Below are positions 56,714 to 64,000 of a stretch of 64,000 nt of DNA, in pieces. This DNA is from CAKZLS01 sp963786305 (GTDB lineage Bacteria > Pseudomonadota > Alphaproteobacteria > Rhodospirillales > Defluviicoccaceae). Numbering within the stretch: the stretch's first letter is position 1; the number at the start of each line of letters is the position of its first letter. The position numbers and the translations under genes are program-made. Under the pieces are notes generated by a model. That model was given only the letters and a program-made list of their open reading frames with translations, was not told the DNA's origin and made no database searches. The stretch is from assembly GCA_963786305.1 (NCBI GenBank), contig CAWAYL010000021.1, positions 111,107 through 175,106 of the forward strand. Direction: 5' to 3'.

Positions 56714-57862
56714 ATGACCCGGCCGCGACGTTTTTTGGTCCGCATGGCCGTGTTCGTGGTTGCGGTCGCGGTCCTTGCGGCCCTGCTCTTCGTGCCTCTG
56801 CGCGACGCGTTCATGGCGAACGCTCCGCTCAACGGCTTGATCCTCGGCGTTCTGGTGCTGGGCATTCTCTATAATTTCCGCCAGGTCACCAGTGCTCGGT
56901 CCGGAGGTGGCGTGGATCGAGCGCTTCCGCAGCGAACGGATCGGCGCGGTCAGCGGCAAGCCGCCGAAGCTGCTGGCGCCGATGGCGACCATGCTCGGCG
57001 AACGCAAGGATCGGTTGTCGCTGTCGACAATGGCGATGCGCTCGCTGCTGGACGGCATCGCGTCGCGGCTGGACGAGTCGCGCGATCTGTCGCGCTACAC
57101 CATCGGACTCCTGATCTTTCTCGGTCTGCTCGGCACGTTCTGGGGGCTGCTGCAGACCATCGGCTCCATCGGCGACGTCATTCGCGGGCTATCGGTGGAA
57201 AGCGGCGACCTCGCCAACGTCTTTACCGACCTCAAGCAGGGCCTGGAGGCGCCGCTCGCCGGCATGGGCACGGCGTTCTCGTCGTCGCTGTTCGGCTTGG
57301 GGGGATCGCTGGTGCCTCGGCTTTCTCGATCTGCAGGCCGGCCAGGCCCAGAACCGCTTCTACAACGATCTCGAGGAGTGGCTCTCCGGCGTCACCCGGC
57401 TTGTCCAGCGGCGCTCTCGCGGGCGACGGCGAGCATTCGGTACCGGCCTACGTCCAGGCCTTGCTGGAGCAGACCGCCGAAAGCCTCGACGGACTGCAGC
57501 GAACCCTCGCGCGGGGCGAAGAAAACCGGGCGTCGACCCATGCCCAGCTTATGGGACTGGGCGAACACATCGGAACCCTCACCGACCAGATGCGCGCCGA
57601 GCAGGGACTGATGCTGAAGCTGGCGGAAGGCCAGAACGAATTGCGGCCGATCCTCGCGCGGCTGGCCGACAACGCGAGCCGGACCCCGGACGCCGGCGTC
57701 GACGAGGCGACGCGCACCCACATCCGCAATCTCGATGTTCACGCGTCCCGGCTGATCGAGGAGATGAACGCCGGACGCGAGGACCTCATCCAGCAGGTGA
57801 GGAGCGAGATCCGCCTGCTCGCCCGCACCATCGCCGCACTCGCCGAGGAGGCCGACCGCTGA
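56714..57862 (+). CDS. MotA/TolQ/ExbB-type proton channel protein (three frameshifts)
   Basis: About 382 residues. MTRPRRFLVRMAVFVVAVAV gives the first helix and LNGLILGVLVLGILYNFRQV the second. After a step near 56890 come RYTIGLLIFLGLLGTFWGLL and APLAGMGTAFSSSLFGLGGS, the MotA/TolQ channel helices. Steps near 57316 and 57411 give LGFLDLQAGQAQNRFYNDLE and a long helical C-terminal tail (RTHIRNLDVHASRLIEEMNA). Pairs with the MotB-like protein downstream. No flagellar gene is nearby. Confidence 0.87.
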   Translation: MTRPRRFLVRMAVFVVAVAVLAALLFVPLRDAFMANAPLNGLILGVLVLGILYNFRQVTSARSGGGVDRALPQRTDRRGQRQAAEAAGADGDHARRTQGSVVAVDNGDALAAGRHRVAAGRVARSVALHHRTPDLSRSARHVLGAAADHRLHRRRHSRAIGGKRRPRQRLYRPQAGPGGAARRHGHGVLVVAVRLGGIAGASAFSICRPARPRTASTTISRSGSPASPGLSSGALAGDGEHSVPAYVQALLEQTAESLDGLQRTLARGEENRASTHAQLMGLGEHIGTLTDQMRAEQGLMLKLAEGQNELRPILARLADNASRTPDAGVDEATRTHIRNLDVHASRLIEEMNAGREDLIQQVRSEIRLLARTIAALAEEADR

Positions 57863-57881
57863 GGCGGGCCGGTTCGCACCC

Positions 57882-59076
57882 ATGGCCAGCCTAGCGCGCC
57901 GCCGCCGCCACGCCGACAACACCTGGCCGGGCTTCGTCGATGCCCTGGCGACGCTGTTGATGGTCATCATCTTCCTGTTGATGGTGTTCGTTCTGGCGCA
58001 GTTCTTCCTCTCGCAGGCGCTTTCGGGCCGCGACACGGCGTTGAAGCAGTTGCAGGGACAAGTGGACGAACTGGCCGAATTGCTGGCGCTCGAACGCCGG
58101 GCCAGCGACGAACTCAGCGCCGATATCGGAAAGCTTTCCGCCGAACTGCAGGCATCGCTGCGCGCCCGCGACGACCTGAACGCGGCCATTCACGCCCTGA
58201 ACGAGCGGGCCGAGGGCGCCGAGATCGAAAGCGAAAAGCTGAACCGCGCCCTCGACGGAGTCCCGGGCCGCCGCCGAGTCCCAGGGCGAGGCGCTCGATA
58301 CCCAGCGTCGGGAGCTGGCCAGACTGGCCAACGATATCGCCGCGCTGCGGGCCCTGAAAGAGGAGCTCGAACGTGAAGCCGCCGCGTTGGCGACGAAAGC
58401 CGAGGCTTCGGACACGGCGCTGATCGAAGAGCGCCGCGTCTCGGAAAGCGCCCGTGCCCAGATCGCGCTTCTGAACCAGCAGACGGCGGCGCTGCGCGAG
58501 CAGATCCGCCAGCTCACCGCCACATTGGAAGTGGCGGAAGACAAGGCCAGGGAACAGGACGTACAGATCGTCAACCTCGGTCAGCGTCTCAACGCCGCGC
58601 TGGCCAGCAAGGTCCAGGAGTTGCAGCGGTACCGCTCCGAGTTTTTCGGACGCCTTCGCGAGGTCCTGGGCGACAATCCCGATATCCGCATTGTCGGCGA
58701 CCGCTTCGTCTTCCAATCCGAGGTCCTGTTCGACTCCGGCTCGGCGGAACTCGAAGAGGAAGGCCGGCCCCAGCTTCTCCAGGTATCCGATACCCTGAAG
58801 AAAATCATCGAAAAGATACCCGACGACATCGACTGGGTTCTTCGTGTCGACGGCCATACCGACAGCCGGCCGATCGACACCGTTCTCTATCCGTCGAACT
58901 GGGAGCTCTCGGCGGCACGGGCCATCTCGGTGGTGCAACTGCTCATCGACAGCGGAATTCCCCCCGACCACCTGGTGGCCGCGGGCTTCGGCGAATTCCA
59001 TCCTCTCGACGATCGCAACACCCAGGAGGCGTTGCGCCGCAACCGGCGCATCGAACTGAAACTCACGCAGCGCTAG
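57882..59076 (+). CDS. MotB/OmpA-type peptidoglycan-binding partner (one frameshift)
   Basis: About 397 residues. N-terminal membrane helix DALATLLMVIIFLLMVFVLA, preceded by WPGFVD with the likely proton-relay aspartate. A coiled coil covers about 50-250 (LAELLALERRASDELSADIG). A +1 step near 58258 joins it to GEALDTQRRELARLANDIAA. The OmpA-like domain at about 260-397 has DIRIVGDRFVFQSEVLFDSG, WVLRVDGHTDSRPIDTVLYP, NWELSAARAISVVQLLIDSG and RRNRRIELKLTQR. It would anchor the MotA-like channel to peptidoglycan. Confidence 0.9.
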
Positions 59077-59196
59077 TACTCCATGTGAGTGCTTGTCCCG
59101 CGTGCTCGCGTCGTCGACGCCGCTTGAGTTCCGGTCATGGAACGTCTAGGCACTGTCGAGCGCTTACATCAACCGGTGCCGGCAATACGAATTCCC

Positions 59197-60420
59197 ATGC
59201 CCGTCTTGTTTCTCATTGTGTTTGTCGACCTGGTGGGTTTCGGGGTGATCATTCCCCTGCTCCCTTTTTACGGCGAGCACTTCGGCGCCAGTCCCGCTCA
59301 GGTGGGGCTGCTCATGGCCGCCTATTCCTTCACCCAGTTCCTCGCGGCGCCGCTTTGGGGCCGGCTGAGCGACCGCGTCGGGCGGCGGCCGGTGCTGCTG
59401 GCGAGTTTGACGGGCGCGGTGGCATGCTACATCTGGCTCGGTTTCGCCGATACGCTCTGGATGGTGTTCGCGGCCCGTCTCGCCGGCGGCGCCATGGCCG
59501 GCAATATCTCCGCCGCCTATGCCTATGTCGCCGACATCACGGAACCTTCGAACCGGGCCAAGGGCATGGGCATCGTCGGTGCCGCATTCGGTCTCGGTTT
59601 CATTTTCGGTCCGGCGATCGGCGGCCTCCTCGCGGGTTCCGATCCGCTCGCCGCCGACTATCGGACCCCCGCGCTCGCCTCGGCCGCGCTGTCCGCCCTG
59701 GCGCTCGTGCTGACGGCTTTGATCCTGAAGGAGTCGCTGTCGCCGGCGGCCCGCGCGCGCGAGGCGGCGATTTCGGCACCCACACGGTGGCGGCGCTTCA
59801 AAACCGCCATCGCCAGGCCGTCCGTCGCCTTGCTGTTCGCCACGTCGTTCTTGGCCACCTTCGTGTTCGCCGGCATGGAAACGACCTTCGCCATGTGGTC
59901 ATTCCGGACCCTCGGCTGGGGACCTGAGCAAAACGGCTATCTGTTCGCGTTCGTCGGTTTTCTCAGCGCGGCCATTCAGGGCGGGCTGATCGGACGGCTC
60001 GCCAAACGCTTCGGCGAGGGACAATTGGTCGTTTCCGGCGCCATCGGTCTGGCGTTGGGAATGCTGATGATCCCGTTCTGCGCCTCGGTGGGTCCATTAC
60101 TGGTGGCGATGGTGATCGTCTCGTTCGGTTTCAGCCTGCTGTCGCCGGCGCTCAACAGCCTTATTTCCTTGCAGGTGGGCGCCGGATTGCAGGGCGGAAC
60201 CATGGGCGTCGCCCGGTCCGTCACCACGCTCGCCCGGGTCATCGGACCGGGATGGGCCGGCGCGCTATTCTATTTTTTCGGCAAGGACTGGCCATTTTTC
60301 GGCGGCACCATTGTCATGGTGGCGGTGGTCCTGCTGGGCGCATGGTCGCTCAGGCGGATTGCTCAAGAGGCGGAAGCGGAGCCGGAAGCGCCTCGACCAA
60401 GCGACCCCAACCGTTCGTGA
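59197..60420 (+). CDS. MFS transporter, TetA-like drug/H+ antiporter family
   Basis: 407 residues, intact, 12 membrane segments. MPVLFLIVFVDLVGFGVIIP is helix 1. Motif A is GRLSDRVGRRPVLLASLTGA in loop 2-3, and motif C-like GAAFGLGFIFGPAIGGLLAG is in helix 5. The end is a charged tail (EAEAEPEAPRPSDPNRS). The ATG at 59197 fits the family; a start at 59137 would add 20 polar residues. The substrate is unknown: members export tetracycline and other compounds. Confidence 0.92.
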   Translation: MPVLFLIVFVDLVGFGVIIPLLPFYGEHFGASPAQVGLLMAAYSFTQFLAAPLWGRLSDRVGRRPVLLASLTGAVACYIWLGFADTLWMVFAARLAGGAMAGNISAAYAYVADITEPSNRAKGMGIVGAAFGLGFIFGPAIGGLLAGSDPLAADYRTPALASAALSALALVLTALILKESLSPAARAREAAISAPTRWRRFKTAIARPSVALLFATSFLATFVFAGMETTFAMWSFRTLGWGPEQNGYLFAFVGFLSAAIQGGLIGRLAKRFGEGQLVVSGAIGLALGMLMIPFCASVGPLLVAMVIVSFGFSLLSPALNSLISLQVGAGLQGGTMGVARSVTTLARVIGPGWAGALFYFFGKDWPFFGGTIVMVAVVLLGAWSLRRIAQEAEAEPEAPRPSDPNRS

Positions 60421-60447
60421 CGGCCGGCGGCCCCGCTTTCGAAGTGC

Positions 60448-60778
60448 TCATTCCAGGTGCACGCTCTGGCCGGTGGCCGCGGAAAGCTCCCGCGCCAGCA
60501 TCCGGTTGAGGTTGCCGCCGCCGCGCGTTTCCACCCAATCGCCTTCCGCGCTGTAGTCGAAATGCGACGCGCCGCTCGCCGGCGACGACATCCAGATCTG
60601 CCGGTTCGGCTTATGCTTGTTGATCACGTACTGGCCGCCGGAATTCGAGCTCGATGGACAGGATCCCCTGTTCGAGATCGACATCGAGCCGGTCGCCCAG
60701 GGTGTCCTCCAGTATCGCCATCAGGTTTTCCAGAACGGCGTCGGCGCGTGTCTCGAATTCGTTTTCACTGAGTGCCAC
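60448..60778 (-). CDS. cyaY: Frataxin-like iron donor CyaY (one frameshift)
   Basis: About 109 residues. A GTG at 60776-60778 gives ALSENEFETRADAVLENLMA and ILEDTLGDRLDVDLEQGILS with the acidic iron-binding ridge. A +1 step near 60645 leads to QYVINKHKPNRQIWMSSPAS, GASHFDYSAEGDWVETRGG and LNRMLARELSAATGQ. Supplies iron or regulates Fe-S cluster assembly. Confidence 0.92.
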
Positions 60779-60877
60779 GGTCTTGATCCCTCGTTTCGGA
60801 CGCGGATGCGGATGGGCTCTTCGACAAAGATAATGTGCGCAAACGTTGCAAGCCGCGGCTCCGGTCAGTATATAGGG

Positions 60878-60893
60878 CGCTCCTTTTGGAGCG
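60878..60893 (+). promoter_or_regulatory. Hairpin covering the rpmE ribosome-binding site
   Basis: CGCTCC, loop TTTT, GGAGCG: a perfect 6-bp stem whose 3' arm contains the GGAG ribosome-binding site, seven bases before the rpmE ATG. It could limit L31 translation, for example as an operator for L31 itself. No direct evidence. Confidence 0.4.
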
Positions 60894-60898
60894 ACGCG

Positions 60899-61123
60899 AT
60901 GAAAAAAGACATACACCCCGATTACCATGAGATCACCGTCGAAATGACGGATGGCACGACCTTCACCACGCGATCCACCTGGGGAGCGCCGGGCGACGTG
61001 TTGAAGCTGGGCATCGACACCAAGACCCATCCCGCATGGACGGGCGTCCACCGTCTGGTCGACAGCGGCGGCCAGTTGGCCAAGTTCAAGCGGCGGTTCA
61101 AGGACTTCGGGATCAAGGGCTGA
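60899..61123 (+). CDS. rpmE: 50S ribosomal protein L31
   Basis: 74 residues, intact. MKKDIHPDYHEITVEMTDGT, then WGAPGDVLKLGIDTKTHPAW TG (adjoining) and FKRRFKDFGI. It lacks the CxxC zinc pair, so it is the C- (zinc-independent) form as in many alphaproteobacteria. Preceded by GGAG inside a hairpin. Confidence 0.95.
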   Translation: MKKDIHPDYHEITVEMTDGTTFTTRSTWGAPGDVLKLGIDTKTHPAWTGVHRLVDSGGQLAKFKRRFKDFGIKG

Positions 61124-61245
61124 CGGCCGGCCGGGCCATCGCCGGGCCCCTCTTGATCCTCCGCGCTTTCGTTAATCGTCACCGAGGCCGCGTCGCGAGG
61201 GGCGCGGGGGCCAGGGTTGGTGGGCGTCCGCTTTTCCAGGCAGCG

Positions 61246-62419
61246 CTAAAGGTCGTCGAGGTAGGCTTCGTGGAAGCCTTCGAACTGGCCCTTGGAGAAA
61301 CGGAACTGCTGCTGGATCTGTTCGACTTGCCGGCGGTTCGATGACAGGGCGCCGACGCAACCGGGATCGAACTTTTTTCCCGACAACGCATCAAGAAACC
61401 GGTACGCATCGTCGTTCGGCCACGCGTCCTTGTAGGGGCGCTTCGTCGTCAGCGCGTCGAACACGTCGGCGACACTGACGATTCTCGCTTCCAGGGGAAT
61501 GTCCTTGCCTTCGCGGCCTGTCAGATAGCCGCTGCCATCGAAGGATTCGTGATGAAACCGGACGATGTTGTACAGCACATCGACATGCGCGCCGTCGCCG
61601 ATACTGAAGCTTTTGGCCATCTTCTCGACGATGGCGACACCTTTCGCCACATGAGTTTTCATGATGTCGAATTCGTCCGGCGTCAGCTTACCCGGCTTCA
61701 GGAGAATGCGATCCGGGATGGCGATCTTTCCCACGTCATGCAGCGGGGCGAACAGAAATACGAACTCGACGAATTCGTCGTCGAGCACTTCTCGATCGGC
61801 AAGGGAACTTGGCGATCAGCCGCGCGTAGCGCGACATCCGGTCGAGGTGAGCACCCGTTTCCTCGTCGCGCAGATGGCTGATCGCGCGCGCCACGTCCAC
61901 CGCCGAGCGCAGAACGTTGGCCGAGGCCAGCGCGTTGATGATCAACAGCGAGATCAGGTGTGAATAGATCGTCAGATGGCGAATGACGGATGGACTGAAA
62001 TAGTGCCCCTTGTCCGAGTCGAAAAACATGAAGCCGGACAGTTCGCCCCTGTCGAAAAAGGGCTTCGTGTAACTCGATGTATAGCCGCTTTCCAACAGGT
62101 GGCGATCATGACGTCCGAGCGCGCCTCGCGACGCCTTCAGATCGTCGATGATGCGTTCGCTCCGGGTGCGCGCCAACTCGGCGAGAGACGGGACTTCGGC
62201 CAATTTGGCTTCATAGTGCATGAAGGGCGTTGCGCCCCGGGTGCTGTGGACGAATGTCTTCAGGGTATCGGTACGGCCGTCGTACACCGCCACCGCCACG
62301 CGGTTGATGTCGGGCAGGTCCTCCAGCAGATTGGCATGAACGGACTCCACCTGGGCCTGAATGGAGGCCGAGCTTCCCGCCACGTCGATCACGGTTTTCT
62401 CCGATGCACACTGCGCCAT
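61246..62419 (-). CDS. HD-GYP phosphodiesterase with N-terminal GAF-like sensor (one frameshift)
   Basis: About 390 residues. The N-terminal 175 residues look like a GAF-type sensor (INRVAVAVYDGRTDTLKTFV; LSGFMFFDSDKGHYFSPSVI). The HD-GYP domain starts ISHLRDEETGAHLDRMSRYA. After a +1 step near 61805 it continues LFAPLHDVGKIAIPDRILLK, EFDIMKTHVAKGVAIVEKMA, VRFHHESFDGSGYLTGREGK and ARIVSVADVFDALTTKRPYK. The metal residues are present, but the GYP triplet is GYL. Probably degrades cyclic di-GMP or a related dinucleotide. Confidence 0.9.
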
Positions 62420-62624
62420 TGACCGCTAACGCTATACCTCTCCCTGACGGTTCGCTAGTCTTCAATGGCGCTAATTACTCGGTTTTTTAAATGCTATCCC
62501 ATGAACGTCACTGTAGAAGTGTAGTTGCACCAAAGGTTCGCGTCATGGGGCAAGCGGCGTGCCGCGGGCCCTCGCCGAAGAGCAATAGGCCGGCCGGCAT
62601 GACCACGATCGAAAGGGGCGTTCA

Positions 62625-63118
62625 ATGAGTAGTCTCGAGACCGATTCGGTAAAGCGCGTGCGGGCCGCTCTGGCGGCATCCGGCATCGAGGCGCCGGTTA
62701 CCGCGCTCGCCGAAACCGCGCGCAGCGCCCGCGACGCCGCCCATTCCATCGGAACCGAACTGGGCTCGATCGTGAAATCCCTGGTATTTCTGGTGGGGCC
62801 GCGGCCCGTCATGGTTCTGGTTTCCGGGGACCGCGTGTGCGACGAACACAACTGTCGGCGCGGTGCTCGATCTTGACGGCCGGGTCAGACGCGCCGACGC
62901 GGCCACGGTTCGCGCGGTGACCGGATTCGCCATCGGTGGCGTCGCGCCCGTCGGGCTCAGGCGCGAGATTCCCGTGATCATCGACGCCGGCCTGCGGCGT
63001 TTCGACGACCGTTTACGCGGCGGCCGGCCATCCCCACTGCGTGTTCGCCACGACGGCCACCGACCTCGCGCGCGCCACCGGCGGCACAATTTCGCACGAC
63101 ATCGCCAAGGAGGCTTGA
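62625..63118 (+). CDS. YbaK/EbsC-type aminoacyl-tRNA deacylase (two frameshifts)
   Basis: About 164 residues. SVKRVRAALAASGIEAPVTA, then DAAHSIGTELGSIVKSLVFL with the family's lysine and VMVLVSGDRVCDE. A +1 step near 62860 gives ADAATVRAVTGFAIGGVAPV and EIPVIIDAGLRRFD. Another near 63010 gives TVYAAAGHPHCVFATTATDL and ISHDIAKEA. The GHP..VF end matches YbaK. Such enzymes clear Cys- or Ala-tRNA(Pro). The 205 bp before it (62420-62624) shows no gene. Confidence 0.88.
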
Positions 63119-63183
63119 TTGACAGCCCCGAGGGCGCTCTTATACAAGTCGTCAATTGGTTGGGACGTTCCGCGTTGTTTCAA

Positions 63184-63274
63184 GGATGGGTGGCCGAGCG
63201 GCTGAAGGCGCTCCCCTGCTAAGGGAGTATGGGTCATAAGCCCATCGTGGGTTCGAATCCCACCCCATCCGCCA
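63184..63274 (+). tRNA. tRNA-Ser (GCT)
   Basis: 91-nt class II tRNA. Acceptor GGATGGG pairs with CCCATCC. Anticodon loop CCTGCTAAG carries GCT. A long variable arm TATGGGTCATAAGCCCATC is followed by T-loop GTTCGAATC. CCA is encoded. Confidence 0.96.
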
Positions 63275-63690
63275 CTGTGTGAACAGAGCTGGGCACGCCG
63301 GTTGCCACCGTGCCTGCGCCATTTCCCGCGACCAGCGTTCGCAGCAGGTCGTTTTTCGATCCGGTGATGCGACCTCGCCTTCGACACACTGGGCAATAGC
63401 GAAGATATGGCGGCAGTAGCCGCCACCGGGAAGGCGGATGCTCTGACGGGCGGTTTTGGCGAACTTGCGCAGCATGGGCGGGGTGATCGCCGGTTGGCCG
63501 GTGCTGTCCTACAATGCCAGCGGCCCGTTCAGTATCGACACGGGCCTGGTCGCGGGTTGCCTTCAGGTTGGCGATGCGCTCCTTGAGGTCCGGGTCATCG
63601 AGAACCCGAGGGGTGCGGTCTTCGGTGGATTTGAAGAGGAAGTGGTCACTTTTTCGCTTTCCGGCTGACCCGTGGCGAGACCGCCGGAGC
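63275..63690 (-). pseudogene. C-terminal remnant of a large serine recombinase
   Basis: Scattered minus-strand frames recall the C-terminal coiled-coil and tail of phage-type site-specific serine recombinases: PDLKERIANLKATRDQARVD (about 63530-63590), MLRKFAKTARQSIRLPGGGY (about 63417-63476) and GSKNDLLRTLV (about 63325-63357). The N-terminal catalytic domain is not in the window and the frame is broken repeatedly. It lies directly beside tRNA-Ser, a common integration site. Confidence 0.6.
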
Positions 63691-64000
63691 CAAAGCCCAT
63701 GACTGCCCGATTGAGCCGCAGGACGTCCTCATCATCCAGCCGCCCGATCTGGTCCCCGACCTTGGATTTCGGCACCGTGGCGATCTTGTCGACCATCAAC
63801 CGGCAGGATGACCGCAGACCGTTTTGCTCGTTCGGCTCCACCAGCAAACGAAACAGCGGCGCTTCGGTGACGCCCCATCGTCGGGCTATAGTGAGAACGT
63901 GGTGCTCATCTACATCGGCCATGGCGCGCCGCTGCGCGGTCGACAGCGACCATACCACCGGTATGACGAGCAACGTCTCGGAACAATCCGTCCAGTGCGG
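63650..64000 (-). CDS. MazF/PemK-like toxin, C-terminal part (continues past window edge or is degenerate)
   Basis: FRLLVEPNEQNGLRSSCRLM, VDKIATVPKSKVGDQIGRLD and DEDVLRLNRAVMGF match the second half of MazF/PemK endoribonuclease toxins. The preceding part (VVWSLSTAQRRAMADVDEHH) does not look like the usual MazF N-terminus, so the gene is frameshifted or broken there. The antitoxin, if any, would lie beyond the window. The 3' end runs into the recombinase remnant. Confidence 0.55.

Noticed and set aside
55627..59076. Zorya-like anti-phage system (ZorA/ZorB-type MotA + MotB/OmpA genes)
   Set aside because: The channel and peptidoglycan-binding pair is present, but no ZorC, ZorD or ZorE-like helicase/nuclease gene follows. 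The pair sits in a housekeeping cluster between suhB and an MFS gene.

Overview
The window is GC-rich chromosomal DNA from an alphaproteobacterium, most likely of the Rhodospirillales type. The evidence is the popZ-valS-tolC-pcm cluster, the ruvC-ruvA-ruvB-ybgC-tolQ-tolR-tolA-tolB-pal-cpoB-tilS-ftsH-folP-glmM cluster, 6S RNA between zapA and the 5-formyltetrahydrofolate cyclo-ligase gene, and the order gap / class I aldolase / thiE / efp / suhB. The genus cannot be named from the sequence. Many otherwise normal genes, including ftsH, tilS, tolB and ruvB, are split by single-base frameshifts. Nearly every one I could orient is a +1 insertion, so they look like consensus errors rather than biological decay. 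I therefore annotate such genes across the frameshifts.

Layout. 1-9.6 kb: valS (cut by the window edge), popZ, a TolC-type channel, a Pcm-like methyltransferase, tRNA-Cys and tRNA-Asn, small conserved proteins, a Nudix hydrolase, and a GAF-GAF-PAS adenylate cyclase. 9.7-12.4 kb: an acyl-CoA synthetase/GNAT fusion. 12.4-19.3 kb: an exopolysaccharide export and chain-length operon on the minus strand (Wza-like export protein, outer-membrane beta-barrel, Wzz-like protein, tyrosine kinase, ExeA-like ATPase, WecC-like dehydrogenase), of the kind linked to exosortase but with no exosortase visible. 19.6-22.3 kb: a BKACE enzyme, then a mosaic of broken pieces (an alanyl-tRNA editing gene with its middle deleted, a REP-associated transposase, relics of a second retroelement cassette).

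22.5-27.65 kb is the highlight: a complete diversity-generating retroelement (DGR). In transcription order on the minus strand it has a target gene whose protein reads metallophosphoesterase - NACHT NTPase - formylglycine-generating-enzyme/C-type-lectin domain, a variable repeat (VR) at the 3' end of that gene, a hairpin just after the VR, an Avd four-helix-bundle gene, a DGR-type reverse transcriptase, and an adenine-rich template repeat (TR). VR and TR differ almost only where the TR has adenine. The locus would make a family of signalling or defence-like ATPases with a hypervariable sensor.

27.8-48 kb: a two-RCK potassium channel with a DUF6394 partner, thiD, glmM, folP, ftsH, tilS, the Tol-Pal envelope system, the RuvABC Holliday-junction machinery, yebC, a YmdB-like phosphoesterase, 5-FTHF cyclo-ligase, 6S RNA and zapA. 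48.3-63.1 kb: gap, a large RTX repeat protein with a 450-bp internal tandem repeat, a class I aldolase, thiE, efp, suhB, an OmpA / MotA-like / MotB-like trio, an MFS exporter, cyaY, rpmE, an HD-GYP protein and a YbaK deacylase. 63.2-64 kb: tRNA-Ser followed by recombinase and MazF-like remnants, which may mark the edge of an integrated element.
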